Below, piece by piece: positions 42,101 to 51,934 of a DNA stretch of 64,000 bases (the first letter of the stretch is position 1; the number at the start of each line of letters is the position of its first letter). Made by a program: the position numbers and the translations under genes. The notes below the pieces were generated by a model. The model ran no database searches, was not told the DNA's origin, and was given only the letters and a program-made list of their open reading frames with translations. The stretch is from contig CM065304.1 of the NCBI GenBank assembly GCA_033032175.1, forward strand, positions 16,864,001 through 16,928,000, read 5' to 3'. This stretch comes from Saturnia japonica. Taxonomy: Eukaryota; Arthropoda; Insecta; Lepidoptera; Saturniidae.

Positions 42101-45100
42101 AAATTCAAAACTCTGGTCGTCCTCGTTCAGTTCGCGATGAAGAAACAATTGAAGAAGTTGAGGCGTCGGTTCGTCAAAATCCGTCTTTATCCATCCGAAA
42201 GCGAAGCCAAGCGTTGAACATCAAAAAATCGTCTTTACATTCGATTTTAAAGAAAGACTTACATCTAAAAGCCTATAAAATTCAATTGGTTCAAGAATTG
42301 AACGATACGGACTATGCTATTCGACTGAATTTTGCGAACGAAATGCTGCAGCGATTTAACAACTTTAACAACATACTGTTCAGTGACGAAGCAAATTTTC
42401 ACCTGAATGGTCATGTTAATAAGCAGAATTGTCGGTACTGGGCAGTGGAGAATCCGAGACGAAAGCATGAACGACCCCTGCATAGCCCAAAGGTCGTTGT
42501 TTGGGCCGCTATGTCTGCTAAAGGCATAATTGGTCCTTATTTTCATGAAGATCAACGAGGCCGAGCAATTAATGTGAATAGTGACCGTTATTGCGATATG
42601 TTGCGAAATTTTTTGGTCCCAGAGTTGCAGGAGTTTGCAGGTTTCAACTCAAGAACGTGGTTCCAGCAAGATGGGGCCACTTGCCATACCTCAAATGACT
42701 CAGTGGAAGTTGTTAACGAATTATTCCCTAATAAAGTCATTTCGCGAAGGGGTAACATCAACTGGCCTCCCAGAAGCCCCGACCTTAGCCCGCTTGACTA
42801 TTTTGCATGGGGATACCTTAAAAGTAAGGTTTATCAAAACAATCCGACGAATCTAACCCAGTTAAAGCAAAACATCAGGTCAGAAATGGCAGCAATATCG
42901 ATAGCTATGTGTCAACGTGTTATCGCCAATCTTCGTTTCCGTTTAGAAGAGCGCCAGCATTTAACGGTCATCATTTGGATAACATCATCTTTTCCAAATA
43001 ATTCTCCAATTCATATGCTAATAATAAACAATAAACTTTTTTATTGCATACAAATAATTTTTGTTTCATTGAACTTACAAATACCCGATACCCTTTCTGG
43101 ACACCTTGTATAATGATATTCACTGAATCGCCATCCAGTACCATTTACGGAAAAGAACTCAACTTTAATACGGATTGGACCTCTTAATACAATCTCAGTT
43201 CGGTCTACATCAGTATTTGTTATGGGCCACAAACCGGGGTCATTTTGAGGATTCAGATTTTCCATTCCAGCAATCATGGATGTAGACATATACTCGGGCT
43301 CAGATTCGAGTTCTTGACTGGATAGCGTTGACGCCGGCACCGGTGACCTAAGAGACAATGATGTAGTTAAATCATCATCATCCTCGCTGTTTTTACTTGA
43401 TGACGGTGGCGGCACCCATGATGATGTGGAAGGAATGTTTTCAGCTAAATCAGGATTAAAGTCACTTTCAATCAATAAATGTTTCGTATAGGTTTCTTGA
43501 TCATCACTTTTTATATATTTATATAAAGATTCACGTAGATTTTCTTGTACCGGCTTTCTTTTGATAGCTCGTTTCCTTTTTGAACTACCTGACTCTAATT
43601 TTCTACCGGCATCACGATCACGCGAAGTCATTTCGTAAATCTTAATTTGTTACTCATAAATAGTCAGAAATAATTTTTAAGTAGATGTCACACAGTTTTT
43701 TTACACTTTATCAGCTTACTCAATACCTAAAATACTATAATTTACACTTTTCCAGGTCGCTCAATACTTGAAACACTTTAAGAGAGTAATATTAAATATA
43801 ATTGAAAGATATGTAACGGTACAGCAACGGTTTTGCAACTCATACTGCAAGCAAAATAATTCTAAGGTGACAAAAGTTGACGAACGAAATGAAACAAGGG
43901 TATTCCTCTAGCGACGGGGATTCCCGAGCGATAGACGAGCAGAACATTATGTCCCGACTCACAGACTATATTATATTATAAAGTCACAGACTATATAATA
44001 CTATACTAGTCCCGAGTGCTATGCGTTTAAAAAACCGATCTATGTGTTTCGAGGCGCGATATTCAAGTACTACAAAATAAATTTATCAATTATGATTTGA
44101 ATGAATGAATTAGTTAACTAACTTTATTTTTATTTACCGTTATGTTATAACCTTAATAAATAATTAAGAATCAAAATCAAAAGTTTTAAATTAAAAAAAA
44201 ATAGTTAAAAAAATTGTATTATTTGACGCGAGGCCCCTGCAAAGCGAGCCCCGGGCGATTGCTCTGTTCGCCACCCCCTAAGGCCGCCACTGACCCAGAA
44301 TGTAGTGTGAAGATTTTATACAAAGTTACTGAAACCTTAACTAAGGGCCCTAACCAGTTAGATTATTTAATCTGTCGATTATAAATATACAGAATCGTTT
44401 GATTTAAAATATTCAAATTAGTTTTTCTATTATTATTTTTACATATTGTACGTACATTCACACACTTCTATTAAAGCCCCGATTTTTAATGTTCTTTCGG
44501 TAAATTCGATGTAGGTAGATATTAATTTCACTAACCTTAAATTATTATGTAAATTAAAGTGAATTTGAAAATGTTTGAGATTATTCTATATATATATAAT
44601 AAATCTATCATCAATTGACAATATAACTTTTTTAATTTTTAAGTTCTGAATCATAAAACTACGACTGCATTTTAAAGGAACATTAAAGCAACATTAAAGG
44701 GATGTTTTTTTTTAATATTACATAATGGTGGTACCTTTAACTGCTGTATTACCAGTTGTTCCTAATGCGTCCAACTTGCGTAACTATGTATAAAAAAATC
44801 GATTTATGTTACAATATTTATGGTTTTTATGTAATTAAATAAATAATTCCGAAGATTTTGTGTTTAGGTAGTAATATTCTATTCGATTATATAATTTTAT
44901 ATATCGACGATGAAAAACAATAAGGTCGTAACCCGTTAAAAGGTCGTAACAAGACTAAATAGAAGGTAATAATCAGCTTTTTTTTCTGCGTCGATTGGTC
45001 TGGGTCTCGTTGCTCTACGACGATATGAAATTGAAAAATCAGACAGTATTTTGAAATTCGTTTTCAATATTTTTGGCGTAACTGACCATAAAACGGCAAA

Positions 45101-48100
45101 TTTTAACTTTTTAGAGATACGTCAAGTAGAAGTTTGTGGTTTTGCTAAAAATTTAGTTACTCTGTTCCTTTTTACGTGTACAACAGTTGTTACGACTTTT
45201 TTACGGTATGCATTTTTTATACTTCATTGCTTACGACATTCTCACGGTTCGTATTTTTCTAAGAACAACGTTAACCTCCAAGATACTACAATTTCGTGGG
45301 TGACTGAAATCAACCCAAACCATGTTAAAACAATATTACCAGAATCAATATTTTATACTTTCGGTAGTTAAGACGAATCATAGGTTCCGTAATTTTTGGA
45401 TCACTCCGGGGTTTTCTCGCTTACGCCCCGGGTAAGCTACCGTAGTCACTGCGCAGACGCCGTAATGAAGGATGTGCCTGTTTCGCCTCAGCGAAATCTG
45501 TTGTGAAAACTTTAAAAATCTCTAAATCAAGGTATGTAACGTTTTAATTAGCTAGTGATAACTTTCATAATACTTAATCAATTAATCGTTACCTACATAT
45601 ATTATTATTATATCATCCTTTCTATTTTTAAAGTTATTATTACAAGTATCCCCACTTCCAAATCGTAATCATCCCGGTTCTCAGTTAAGTTCTATGATTA
45701 ATGTGCTAGAATATTATAGTTTCGGGGCAGTGGTTCAACTGGTCTGTGCAACTAGTTGAATTACAGGCCTTTACTAGGGGCGTGGTCGAACTATTTTTGT
45801 AGTTGGACAATGGCCCTATAACAAAACCCGTGGTCCAACTGATTTAATAATATTATTTAACTTTTTTAGATGTCCAAACGAAGAAAATGGATTGATGATC
45901 TCAAACACATAAATAAAGACGAGAAAAATAATAAAAATATTGATGTTTTGAGTGACCAATTAATTTACTTAGATGGGAAACTGGTTAAGGAATCTAACTT
46001 TAAAGTAGAAGAAAAATAGGACAGTAGTAAATACGATTCGAACTCCCAACATTCTGGTTCCAAGGATAGTGAATGCCTTCCATGCTTGCCATTGACTCCT
46101 CACCCGAGAAAACGTAACGTTCAATTCATTACAGATATTAGAGCATGCCAAATCTTTCATTTATCGCTTCCTCTTTTGCCGTCACATTACAGCCGTAAGG
46201 ATTCACAAAAGCTTTATTTATAGAAATATATTAAGAATATTACCAATTTATATTTATAAAAAATTATAAAAAAGATGAGACAAAGCCTATTTCATTTAAA
46301 GTACTTTCTGCATATTTTAAACAAAATTTTAATATAGGATGTCACCTGCCAAAAAAAGATAAGTGTGTTTTATGCAGTGCTAAAACTTACGACGTCCTTA
46401 CAAAAGAAGAGACTGACAAAATGAAGGCACATCTTAAACAGAAAGAAGATTCATATAATCTTTTTATATTTAACTGAAATTTAAATACACAAGACAAAAT
46501 TGTAATTTGCGCAAGTTTTGATCACCAAAAGATTCTAAATACACCTCTTGGCAATAATATGTCTCTATACTACAGCAGAAAAATTTCCATATATAATTTT
46601 ACTATTTATGAAAGTGGAACTCAGGAGGGGTTCTGTCACATTTGGAACGAAACATATGCTCACAGAGGAGCAAATGAAATTTCTACCATTTTGCTAAATT
46701 ATATTAATGAAGTAGACAGTAGGGGCTATGTCAAAACTCTTATATTCAGACTTAACAGATTCAGGCAGACAAAATAAAAACAAAACAGTTTTGAGTATGC
46801 TGCCTTATGCATTAGCGGATAACCAAAATTTAGATGTGATTCAAATTAATTATATAGTTCCTGGCCATACGTATATGCCAGTAGATAGCATGCATGCTGT
46901 CATTGAGCGTTCGGTTAAGGATACAATGATGTGGGCACCTTCTTATTGGCCAACTGTTATTGCCCTATCACGAAAAACCCCGTTTCCATATAAATTGACG
47001 TTGATGGAAGGAAATCAATTTATGGGATTCGAGGACATCATAAATAAAACATTTAAACAACACAGAAACTCATGATTTAACAATAAGCGTGGCAACTTTA
47101 AAAAATAATTACCTCAACAAAATGTTGGTAAAACGTTCAATGTCGTCTGAGCCTGAGTATACAGAAGTGACTCTAAATGCATGTAAAACAGGACTATCGC
47201 CCAAAAAAAAATCTTTATTTAAACAAACTACCAATATCGGCACAAAAGTATGCAGACCTCAAAAAACTTACAAAAAATGTCATACCGGCAGCATGCACTA
47301 ATGAGTACTTAGATCTTAAGTATAATAGTAAGACTATCGATTGCCTACCAGAGACTGATGAAGAGGATCACTGAAATTTTGCGATAGGTTAAGATTAGGA
47401 TTCAGAATTATATTTTCTAACATATTTTGTGTGAGATACATACAATAAACACAGACTAAGCTGTTTTTTTAATCAAACATTCACTTAAAGAAATTCGTGG
47501 TACCTATTTCTTGTTTGATTACAATGAACAGCTTAGTCTGTATAAGTTTCAATGTATGTGCCTATTTCGTTCGATTTTAAATATTTACTTAAGTCTTACC
47601 CAAGAAATGTGTACCTTCTAATAATGTTTAAATTTGCCAGATTTTTGTAAAATTTTGTTGTCAATGTTTCGCTAGACTAATGTTTGATTTTATGTTTTTT
47701 AGCTTTATAATGTTTCCACCATGTCCAACCAATAATATTACTATAGGTAAATATAATTAATAATTTTCTACTGAAAAGAAGATCTCGAGCTAATATTATG
47801 ATTGATCGGTTACCTATAAATGTTTTTGTTCTTATTTTAGTTGACACAAAGTATAATTATTAATCTTATGTTATTGTTGCGAATTACAAACATAAACTTT
47901 GTCTAGAGATTTGAACGTGTCCCAAAAAGTACCTACCTGTTGAAATCCTAATCACATCCCTAGACACTGTTGTAAAATTATATGGTTGAGATTTGTAACT
48001 GCTAAAGTAGAAACAATGAGATTAAGATGTTTTATTACATTGATTATTAAATTTTGCTGTGGTGTTAAGATAAAAGTTTTTCATTGTCTACCTACTTAAT

Positions 48101-49008
48101 GAACACCTCCCTATTGAAGTCCGTTTTAAATAATTGTGTTGTAGACATTGCCGAGTTAAAACACTATTTGCCACATGTAACTTTTAAAAAATTCAATAAA
48201 TTTGCGTTCAGAAAAGCTTAAGACATTTTATTAGGATCATTGGGTTTCTAGAGGTTTAAGTTACGACAAATTTTCTAGCCATTGCATGTATTACTAACGT
48301 GCTTACACCCCGTTCCTGACAGCAAATTAAAAGAAAATGTATTAAACTACCTTTTTGAAGTCAGCGAATTTGTTATAATTTTCTGATTCAATATAAACAA
48401 TATGTCAAGATACGACATTTTTGAAGTTTGTAATTTCTGTAGACAATGGCTGTAACTCGAAAAAACCCTATTTCTAGTAATAAGAAACTATTGGTTTGTA
48501 GACCATTTCATACAGTGTTCTATTTAATACTTATGCCCAAAAAATTAAATTCATACGACTTACCGTTAAAAAGATAATGATTTAATTACGATTTTTTTTT
48601 CCTATTTTGGCTCTGGTGTAAAGTTGGGTTTGCCAGGGTTACGCCCTTATTGTTTTCTATCATCGATATGTCAAAACTTAGTATAAAACTGTCATTGGGT
48701 ATCGATAAACCAACACAAATCACTATGAATAAATAAAATATTAATTAATCTTATAGAAAGATGGGAGTGGCGGCACAGCAAGTTATGTACCAGTCATCAT
48801 TATGCCAATATACTCAGCTGGCAATTGTCCGTTTGACATGGATTGTGAAGTACAGAAAATGCAAGAGGCTGAGTCAAAGACAACAAAGAAACCAAAAGTA
48901 ACAGAGCAAGAGGCAGCACTGGAAAAAGACAAAGAAAAAAAGAAATCTAAAAAACGTGGCTTTGTGATGCAACGATTGACCGATTTTGATTTACTTTCTC
49001 AATGGTGA
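39140..49008 (+). CDS. Three-exon gene, unrecognised 163-residue protein with TDFDLLSQW C-terminus
   Basis: Exons 39140-39177, 39369-39570 and 48757-49008 join with matching phases (AT|T across intron 1, phase 0 across intron 2). The product is about 163 aa: a short N-terminus (MGDKNLIAKLAN), a region with a Cys-rich end (NYCCQCAAESQ), a hydrophobic patch with a CP dipeptide (VPVIIMPIYSAGNCPFD), a long Lys/Glu helix-like stretch, and the C-terminus RLTDFDLLSQW. No signal peptide or known domain recognised. The minus-strand gene at 54089-60894 ends with the same residues. Intron 2 is 9.2 kb because of a hAT element and a second transposon. AATAAA follows the stop at 49022. Function unknown. 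Confidence 0.72.
39369..39570 (+). CDS. TDFDLLSQW gene A, exon 2
   Basis: One base plus 67 codons after acceptor TTTTGTATATTGCAG. Reads PLARTGFDALSMSAPTLIQM, NPDGKWESCKPENLDEERLK, then LDAAQNYCCQCAAESQ before GTTTTG. The donor is not a strong consensus beyond CAG|GT. Codon use and amino-acid composition look like a real exon. Confidence 0.72.
41807..43108 (+). mobile_element. rosa-type (DD41D) Tc1/mariner element, complete, nested in hAT
   Basis: 1302 bp with perfect 32-bp terminal inverted repeats (41807-41838 and 43077-43108, starting CAAGGTGTCCAGAAAGGGTA) and TA duplications at 41805-41806 and 43109-43110. Perfect ends and an almost intact transposase mark it as one of the most recent insertions here. 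It has clearly jumped into the hAT coding sequence. Confidence 0.93.
41923..43113 (+). CDS. rosa-type transposase, full catalytic domain, C-terminal frameshift
   Basis: DDE transposase of the Tc1/mariner superfamily. Starts MEQYSGTHRAFCVRAYYRNG; helix-turn-helix region (IRKWIRMFENTG), hook GRPRSVRDEETI, then HLKAYKIQLVQEL. Catalytic residues: FSDEANFHLNGHVNKQN, QQDGATCHTSND and SPDLSPLDYFAWGYLKSKVY. Exactly 41 residues lie between the second and third Asp, the DD41D spacing described for rosa/Visitor elements. After about residue 346 (near 42963) a one-base loss in an A-run shifts the frame. The usual short end (a TAA at 42999-43001 in the other frame) is bypassed, and the frame runs on through the 3' terminal repeat to 43113. 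All catalytic residues are intact. Confidence 0.88.
   Translation: MEQYSGTHRAFCVRAYYRNGDSIVTAQRLYRAEYRTSHAPSDDSIRKWIRMFENTGATVKIQNSGRPRSVRDEETIEEVEASVRQNPSLSIRKRSQALNIKKSSLHSILKKDLHLKAYKIQLVQELNDTDYAIRLNFANEMLQRFNNFNNILFSDEANFHLNGHVNKQNCRYWAVENPRRKHERPLHSPKVVVWAAMSAKGIIGPYFHEDQRGRAINVNSDRYCDMLRNFLVPELQEFAGFNSRTWFQQDGATCHTSNDSVEVVNELFPNKVISRRGNINWPPRSPDLSPLDYFAWGYLKSKVYQNNPTNLTQLKQNIRSEMAAISIAMCQRVIANLRFRLEERQHLTVIIWITSSFPNNSPIHMLIINNKLFYCIQIIFVSLNLQIPDTLSGHLV
44301..44900. other. Intron 2 of gene A, nothing recognised
   Basis: AT-rich sequence between two transposons. Confidence 0.3.
45870..47075 (+). pseudogene. Transposase-like protein in several frames
   Basis: Begins MSKRRKWIDDLKHINKDEK (45870), later CHLPKKDKCVLCSAKTYDVL (zinc-ribbon-like Cys pairs), ASFDHQKILNTPLGNNMSLY, ISIYNFTIYESGTQ, AHRGANEISTILLNYI, then in another frame YSDLTDSGRQNKNKTVLSML, PGHTYMPVDSMHAVIERS and WAPSYWPTVIALSR. 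The D...SD..Q-N-N...H-x5-DS-H-IE arrangement is that of an RNase-H-fold nuclease, seen in many uncharacterised insect transposon proteins. Stops at 46018, 46232 and 46477 and a frameshift near 46740 break it. The family is not assigned; Sola-like is one possibility. Confidence 0.6.
47452..47539. repeat. Long imperfect hairpin
   Basis: CAGACTAAGCTGTT is inverted at the far end (AACAGCTTAGTCTG), and AATCAAAC is inverted inside it (GTTTGATT). It lies inside the unassigned transposon, downstream of its coding remnants. Confidence 0.7.
48757..49008 (+). CDS. TDFDLLSQW gene A, exon 3 (terminal)
   Basis: 83 codons and a TGA after acceptor AATTAATCTTATAG. Reads KDGSGGTASYVPVIIMPIYS, then a Lys/Glu-rich stretch and RGFVMQRLTDFDLLSQW. 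The acceptor is only 87 bp from the right end of the 44901-48669 transposon. Confidence 0.78.
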   Translation, partial: KDGSGGTASYVPVIIMPIYSAGNCPFDMDCEVQKMQEAESKTTKKPKVTEQEAALEKDKEKKKSKKRGFVMQRLTDFDLLSQW

Positions 49009-49021
49009 ATTGTGGGCTGAA

Positions 49022-49027
49022 AATAAA
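49022..49027 (+). promoter_or_regulatory. Polyadenylation signal AATAAA
   Basis: Lies 14 bp after the stop codon of gene A and is followed by a GT/T-rich stretch (49042-49064), as in animal cleavage sites. Confidence 0.55.
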
Positions 49028-49029
49028 AT

Positions 49030-49985
49030 GAACGAGTAATATTTTTGTGTTGTCGGTTTTTTTTTAATTGCCAGGATGGAAAACGATGCCATTTGAATCA
49101 ATAAAAACTTTTTCATTGTGAACACTAACACTCTTTTACTGACAAATAATGTAAAAACTATACTTATTATTTTGTTTTTATTTACTTTTACTAAGTACCT
49201 ACCTATTAGGTAATACTTAGGTACCTAGTAGGTAGCGTATTGGCAAATGCCCGCACGCTTTGCTGGGCGATAAGTAATAGTATTATTTGTTTTATTCTAG
49301 GATGTAATTGACTTCTACGCCAAACATCATTAGAATGCGTCCAGCAGTTTAAATTCAATTGATGGATAAATATTCAAACGTAACCTAAGCCTACTGTAAC
49401 ATGGGATTTACTGTAATGCAATGATATTTTATATGTAGATACGCCATTGACGCTCTTTACATGCCATCGCGAATAGTTGACAATTGCCCTCAGTTCACTT
49501 TCGACTTTTTACCGGAGAGAGTGAGAAGAAACTGTTATCCTTTATTGACGACAGAGTTTACGCCCTACGCTGTGGTTTCCTATCTCTTTTTTTTCAACAC
49601 GCTGATAACAAAAGTTGTAACGTTTTCAAATTGCTTTTAGTGAGAGTATAACTCGTGTACTTATTTATAAAACGCCATTGCTGTAATCTATCTTCTTAAT
49701 GGAGGTTGCTGTAAATGAGATAGATAAACTCCAACACCGATAACACAAAATATGACGAAAAAGGTCATACAAAGAGCCCATTAACGATACAGAAGATCTG
49801 TGTCAAAGCTTGTTCCCAAGAATATTTTTTATTAATGTTCTTTATGTTTGTTCAAATGGTAGGTAAGCAGGATTGTCTACTCCTTTTAAATGACTTATAT
49901 AAAACTATCATATTATTATGGTAAAGAAATAACATAACATATCGGTTGTTTTGAAATATTACTTATACTATCTGATGTTAACAAT
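49030..49985. other. Region downstream of gene A, nothing recognised
   Basis: Contains GTACCTA-type repeats at 49192-49236 only. No ORF or repeat partner. Confidence 0.3.
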
Positions 49986-49989
49986 TTCT

Positions 49990-50070
49990 CATATAATGGC
50001 AACGTCTCTGCATATACAATTTCGCCAATGTTACATGGATAGAAACATAAACGAAGGAAATTGTATCAAA
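49990..50070 (+). repeat. Short dispersed repeat, copy 2
   Basis: CATATAATGGCAACGTC, TTTCGCCAATGTTACATGG and AACGAAGGA align with 27228-27312. Confidence 0.45.
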
Positions 50071-50384
50071 AAGAGATTGGTATAAAATGTATAAATGATA
50101 ATGCTATCTATATATAAACATACCAAATGTTAACTAAACATAATAATATATCTAAGGTTAGGTTCACAGTTAGGTTATCTAACTAACATATATATACACA
50201 ACAAAGACTTTGTAAGTGAAAACTTAGAATCAATCTGAACCAAGAACTTGTAATGAAATTAGAGCAATCTCACATATCAAAAATATGACGTCGAAGGATA
50301 TTTTGACTGTTAGCATCGTCATTCGTGTCTTTAATTAGGGTTATAATATGTATAATTAAAATGTGAATTCGCTAAGTTTTTTTT

Positions 50385-50905
50385 TTAGAGATTCACTGTT
50401 AGCCTTAGGGCCCTGAAGCCGCTGCGGCTTTTACAGCTTCACCGGACTTGGGCGGGAGACCAGAGGGCACTCAGCCGCGAAAGTGTTTTGAACGACTCGC
50501 ACGAAGGTGCCAGAGTGGCCGGACCTCGGCTCGGGCGGTCGTCGCACATGCAAATAGGTCGCGATCTAACTGAATCCCTACTCCTACGATTCGAGCTAAC
50601 TAATATATACTCATAGGTATGTTCCCTTCCTCCTTGGAGGAAGGAAGGAACCATGTGTATGTGTATTTAGTAATCGGAAAGGTTTTTCTACACTAACTAG
50701 CGCAAAAAAAGAAAAAAAATGTCCCTTACAGAACCCATGTACTTGTGTGGTGTGCACGTGTGTATGTTCATACGTGTGTAATGTTGTATGTGGGTAGCTA
50801 AGTGTTGCACGTATAGTGTCACCTGTAGCGCGCGGGCGGTAGCCTGACTCAAGGGATTCACGCCGAGGAAATGGACCTAACGGTAACGGACCTAAATTCG
50901 CTAAG
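50385..50905 (-). repeat. LINE-tail repeat, long copy
   Basis: Inverse of the 36690-37368 copy. It ends (minus strand) AAGTCCGGTGAAGCTGTAAA, AGCGGCTTC and AAGGCTAACAGTG before an A-run at 50380-50390. A minus-strand frame (50439-50654) parallels one in the other copy, with SSNRRSRDSVRSR and RGPATLAP. Confidence 0.6.
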
Positions 50906-50926
50906 TACACACGTGTTTATTATATC

Positions 50927-51005
50927 ACTAGCTGTGCCCGCGACTGCGATCGCATGGTCTACAGAATGCTGTCGATCGGGAACACGCGCGAATCGTGCAA
51001 CCAGT
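50927..51005 (-). mobile_element. Truncated Helitron-like end
   Basis: ACTAGCTGTGCCCGCGACTG followed by CAGAATGCTGTCG, the inverse 3' end of the 20139-20638 family. The rest is missing. Confidence 0.5.
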
Positions 51006-51009
51006 GGTG

Positions 51010-51535
51010 GATTCACGCTTAGGCCCGTGAGGTAAAAATTTTTGTGGGATGCATAAATTTTAAAGGTGAAAAAATTTACGTTCAATTCAAATTGATTTGG
51101 ATTTGTTTTGCTATGAATGTATTTAAGATTTTTCCATTAAAATATATTATTTAGTTCAATTATAGATTTTGTTTTATTTGTCAGTGTGATGGTAATTTTT
51201 CAGTTGATCTATAAATCAGTAAAGTATATTGAAGCAACTTCAACTAAAAGATATGAAGCTACTGGATTGAAACGAAAATTACAGCATTTAGAAGCAGCAA
51301 TTCTAGTCATTTTTAGGAATGTAATTTCAGATCATTTCTATGCTGCTATTAAGAAATTTCAGTAATCTTAAAGTTAATTTATTATCCGTTGGCCAAATTT
51401 ATTCAATGTAAACAAAAAAAACTTAGATTAACATGGAACAAAATACCGAAAAACTATTTCTTGGCGTCGAAATTTGTCAAAAATAATTAGTTTTTACAGT
51501 TATTAATTTTTTAATCTAATTAAAATTATTCATAT
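51010..51535. other. Non-coding, nothing firmly recognised
   Basis: A plus-strand stretch near 51225-51330 reads STKRYEATGLKRKLQHLEAA, which may be decayed transposon coding sequence, but I cannot place it. Confidence 0.25.
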
Positions 51536-51539
51536 ACAT

Positions 51540-51930
51540 TTGTTGCTTAATAAAATTCAATTTATTGCAATTAGGATATTGCTGACGATGTAATTGCACT
51601 ACTTGTAAGATAAATTGTTTTTGTTCTTCATCTTTTGTTAAAGTTCGATTATATTTCTGTATTAATGCAATAAATAGCTCGTTCAGCTACATCATTAACA
51701 CATTTGATATTTTTAACAAAATCATAGTACAATTTATAAGACTCATTCTCTGTCCAATGTTCAGGGTCAATAATTAAAAAGCCTGTTGGTAACTCCAGTT
51801 GCTTAAAAAAATCTAATGATCTTTTTGTAATGAAATCACTGATATCTTTCGAGCAAATTGTTTCAAGTTCTTTTTTAGGGAAAGTTATTTTGTTCTCATC
51901 GATTTTTTGTCTAGTTATAAATTAACAAAA
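51540..51930 (-). pseudogene. C-terminal fragment of a transposon-type protein
   Basis: Minus-strand pieces: ISDFITKRSLDFFKQLELPT, GFLIIDPEHWTENESYKLYY, VKNIKCVNDVAERAIYCINT, then after a frameshift YNRTLTKDEEQKQFILQVVQ and HRQQYPNCNK. The VNDxAER...Y-..LTKDEEQKQFxLQVVxxHR pattern is familiar from abundant uncharacterised proteins in insect and cnidarian genomes, probably transposon encoded. Family not assigned. Confidence 0.5.
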
Positions 51931-51934
51931 ACTA

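Larger units (their letters stand above)
40088..43631 (-). pseudogene. hAT/ZMYM-like transposase, interrupted and frameshifted
   Basis: N-terminus from ATG at 43631: MTSRDRDAGRKLESGSSKRK, an acidic Ser-rich region, then PQNDPGLWPITNTD, RGPIRIKVEFFS and WRFSEYHYT. Here the rosa element interrupts. Past it the frame resumes as VDRCWMIYSQTKDAVYCFPC, the TTF-type zinc-finger region. Later pieces: CRGQGYDNGANMRGEKSGVQ, SETRWECR, and the C-terminal dimerisation motif SAERSFSRLKINKTYLRNSM with QDRLSALAILTIEND. Several frameshifts and stops lie between 41430 and 41700 and between 40280 and 40360. Confidence 0.85.
39859..44292 (-). mobile_element. hAT-superfamily transposon (ZMYM-like), complete but inactive
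   Basis: Ends are CAGCGGCGGCCTTA on the left and the inverse CAGTGGCGGCCTTA on the right. Eight-base target duplication ACCGAGAA (39851-39858) / ACCCAGAA (44293-44300), one mismatch. The transposase is on the minus strand and broken. A complete rosa-type element (41807-43108) is inserted in it. The whole sits in intron 2 of gene A. Confidence 0.85.
44901..48669. mobile_element. DNA transposon of unassigned family
   Basis: Bounded by 34-bp inverted repeats (44901-44934 and 48636-48669; 30 of 34 positions match, core AACAATAAGG-CGTAACCC). Plus-strand frames inside (45870-47100) encode broken pieces of a protein that looks like a DDE/RNase-H-type transposase. A second GGTCGTAAC copy follows at 44943. 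Target duplication unclear; TATA/TATG flank the TCGA version of the ends. Sits in intron 2 of gene A. Confidence 0.65.

Noticed and set aside
45051..45371. Plus-strand frame of 106 codons
   Set aside because: Hydrophobic, AT-rich, starts without a good ATG context, and lies inside the unassigned transposon. No similarity recognised, so not called as a gene.
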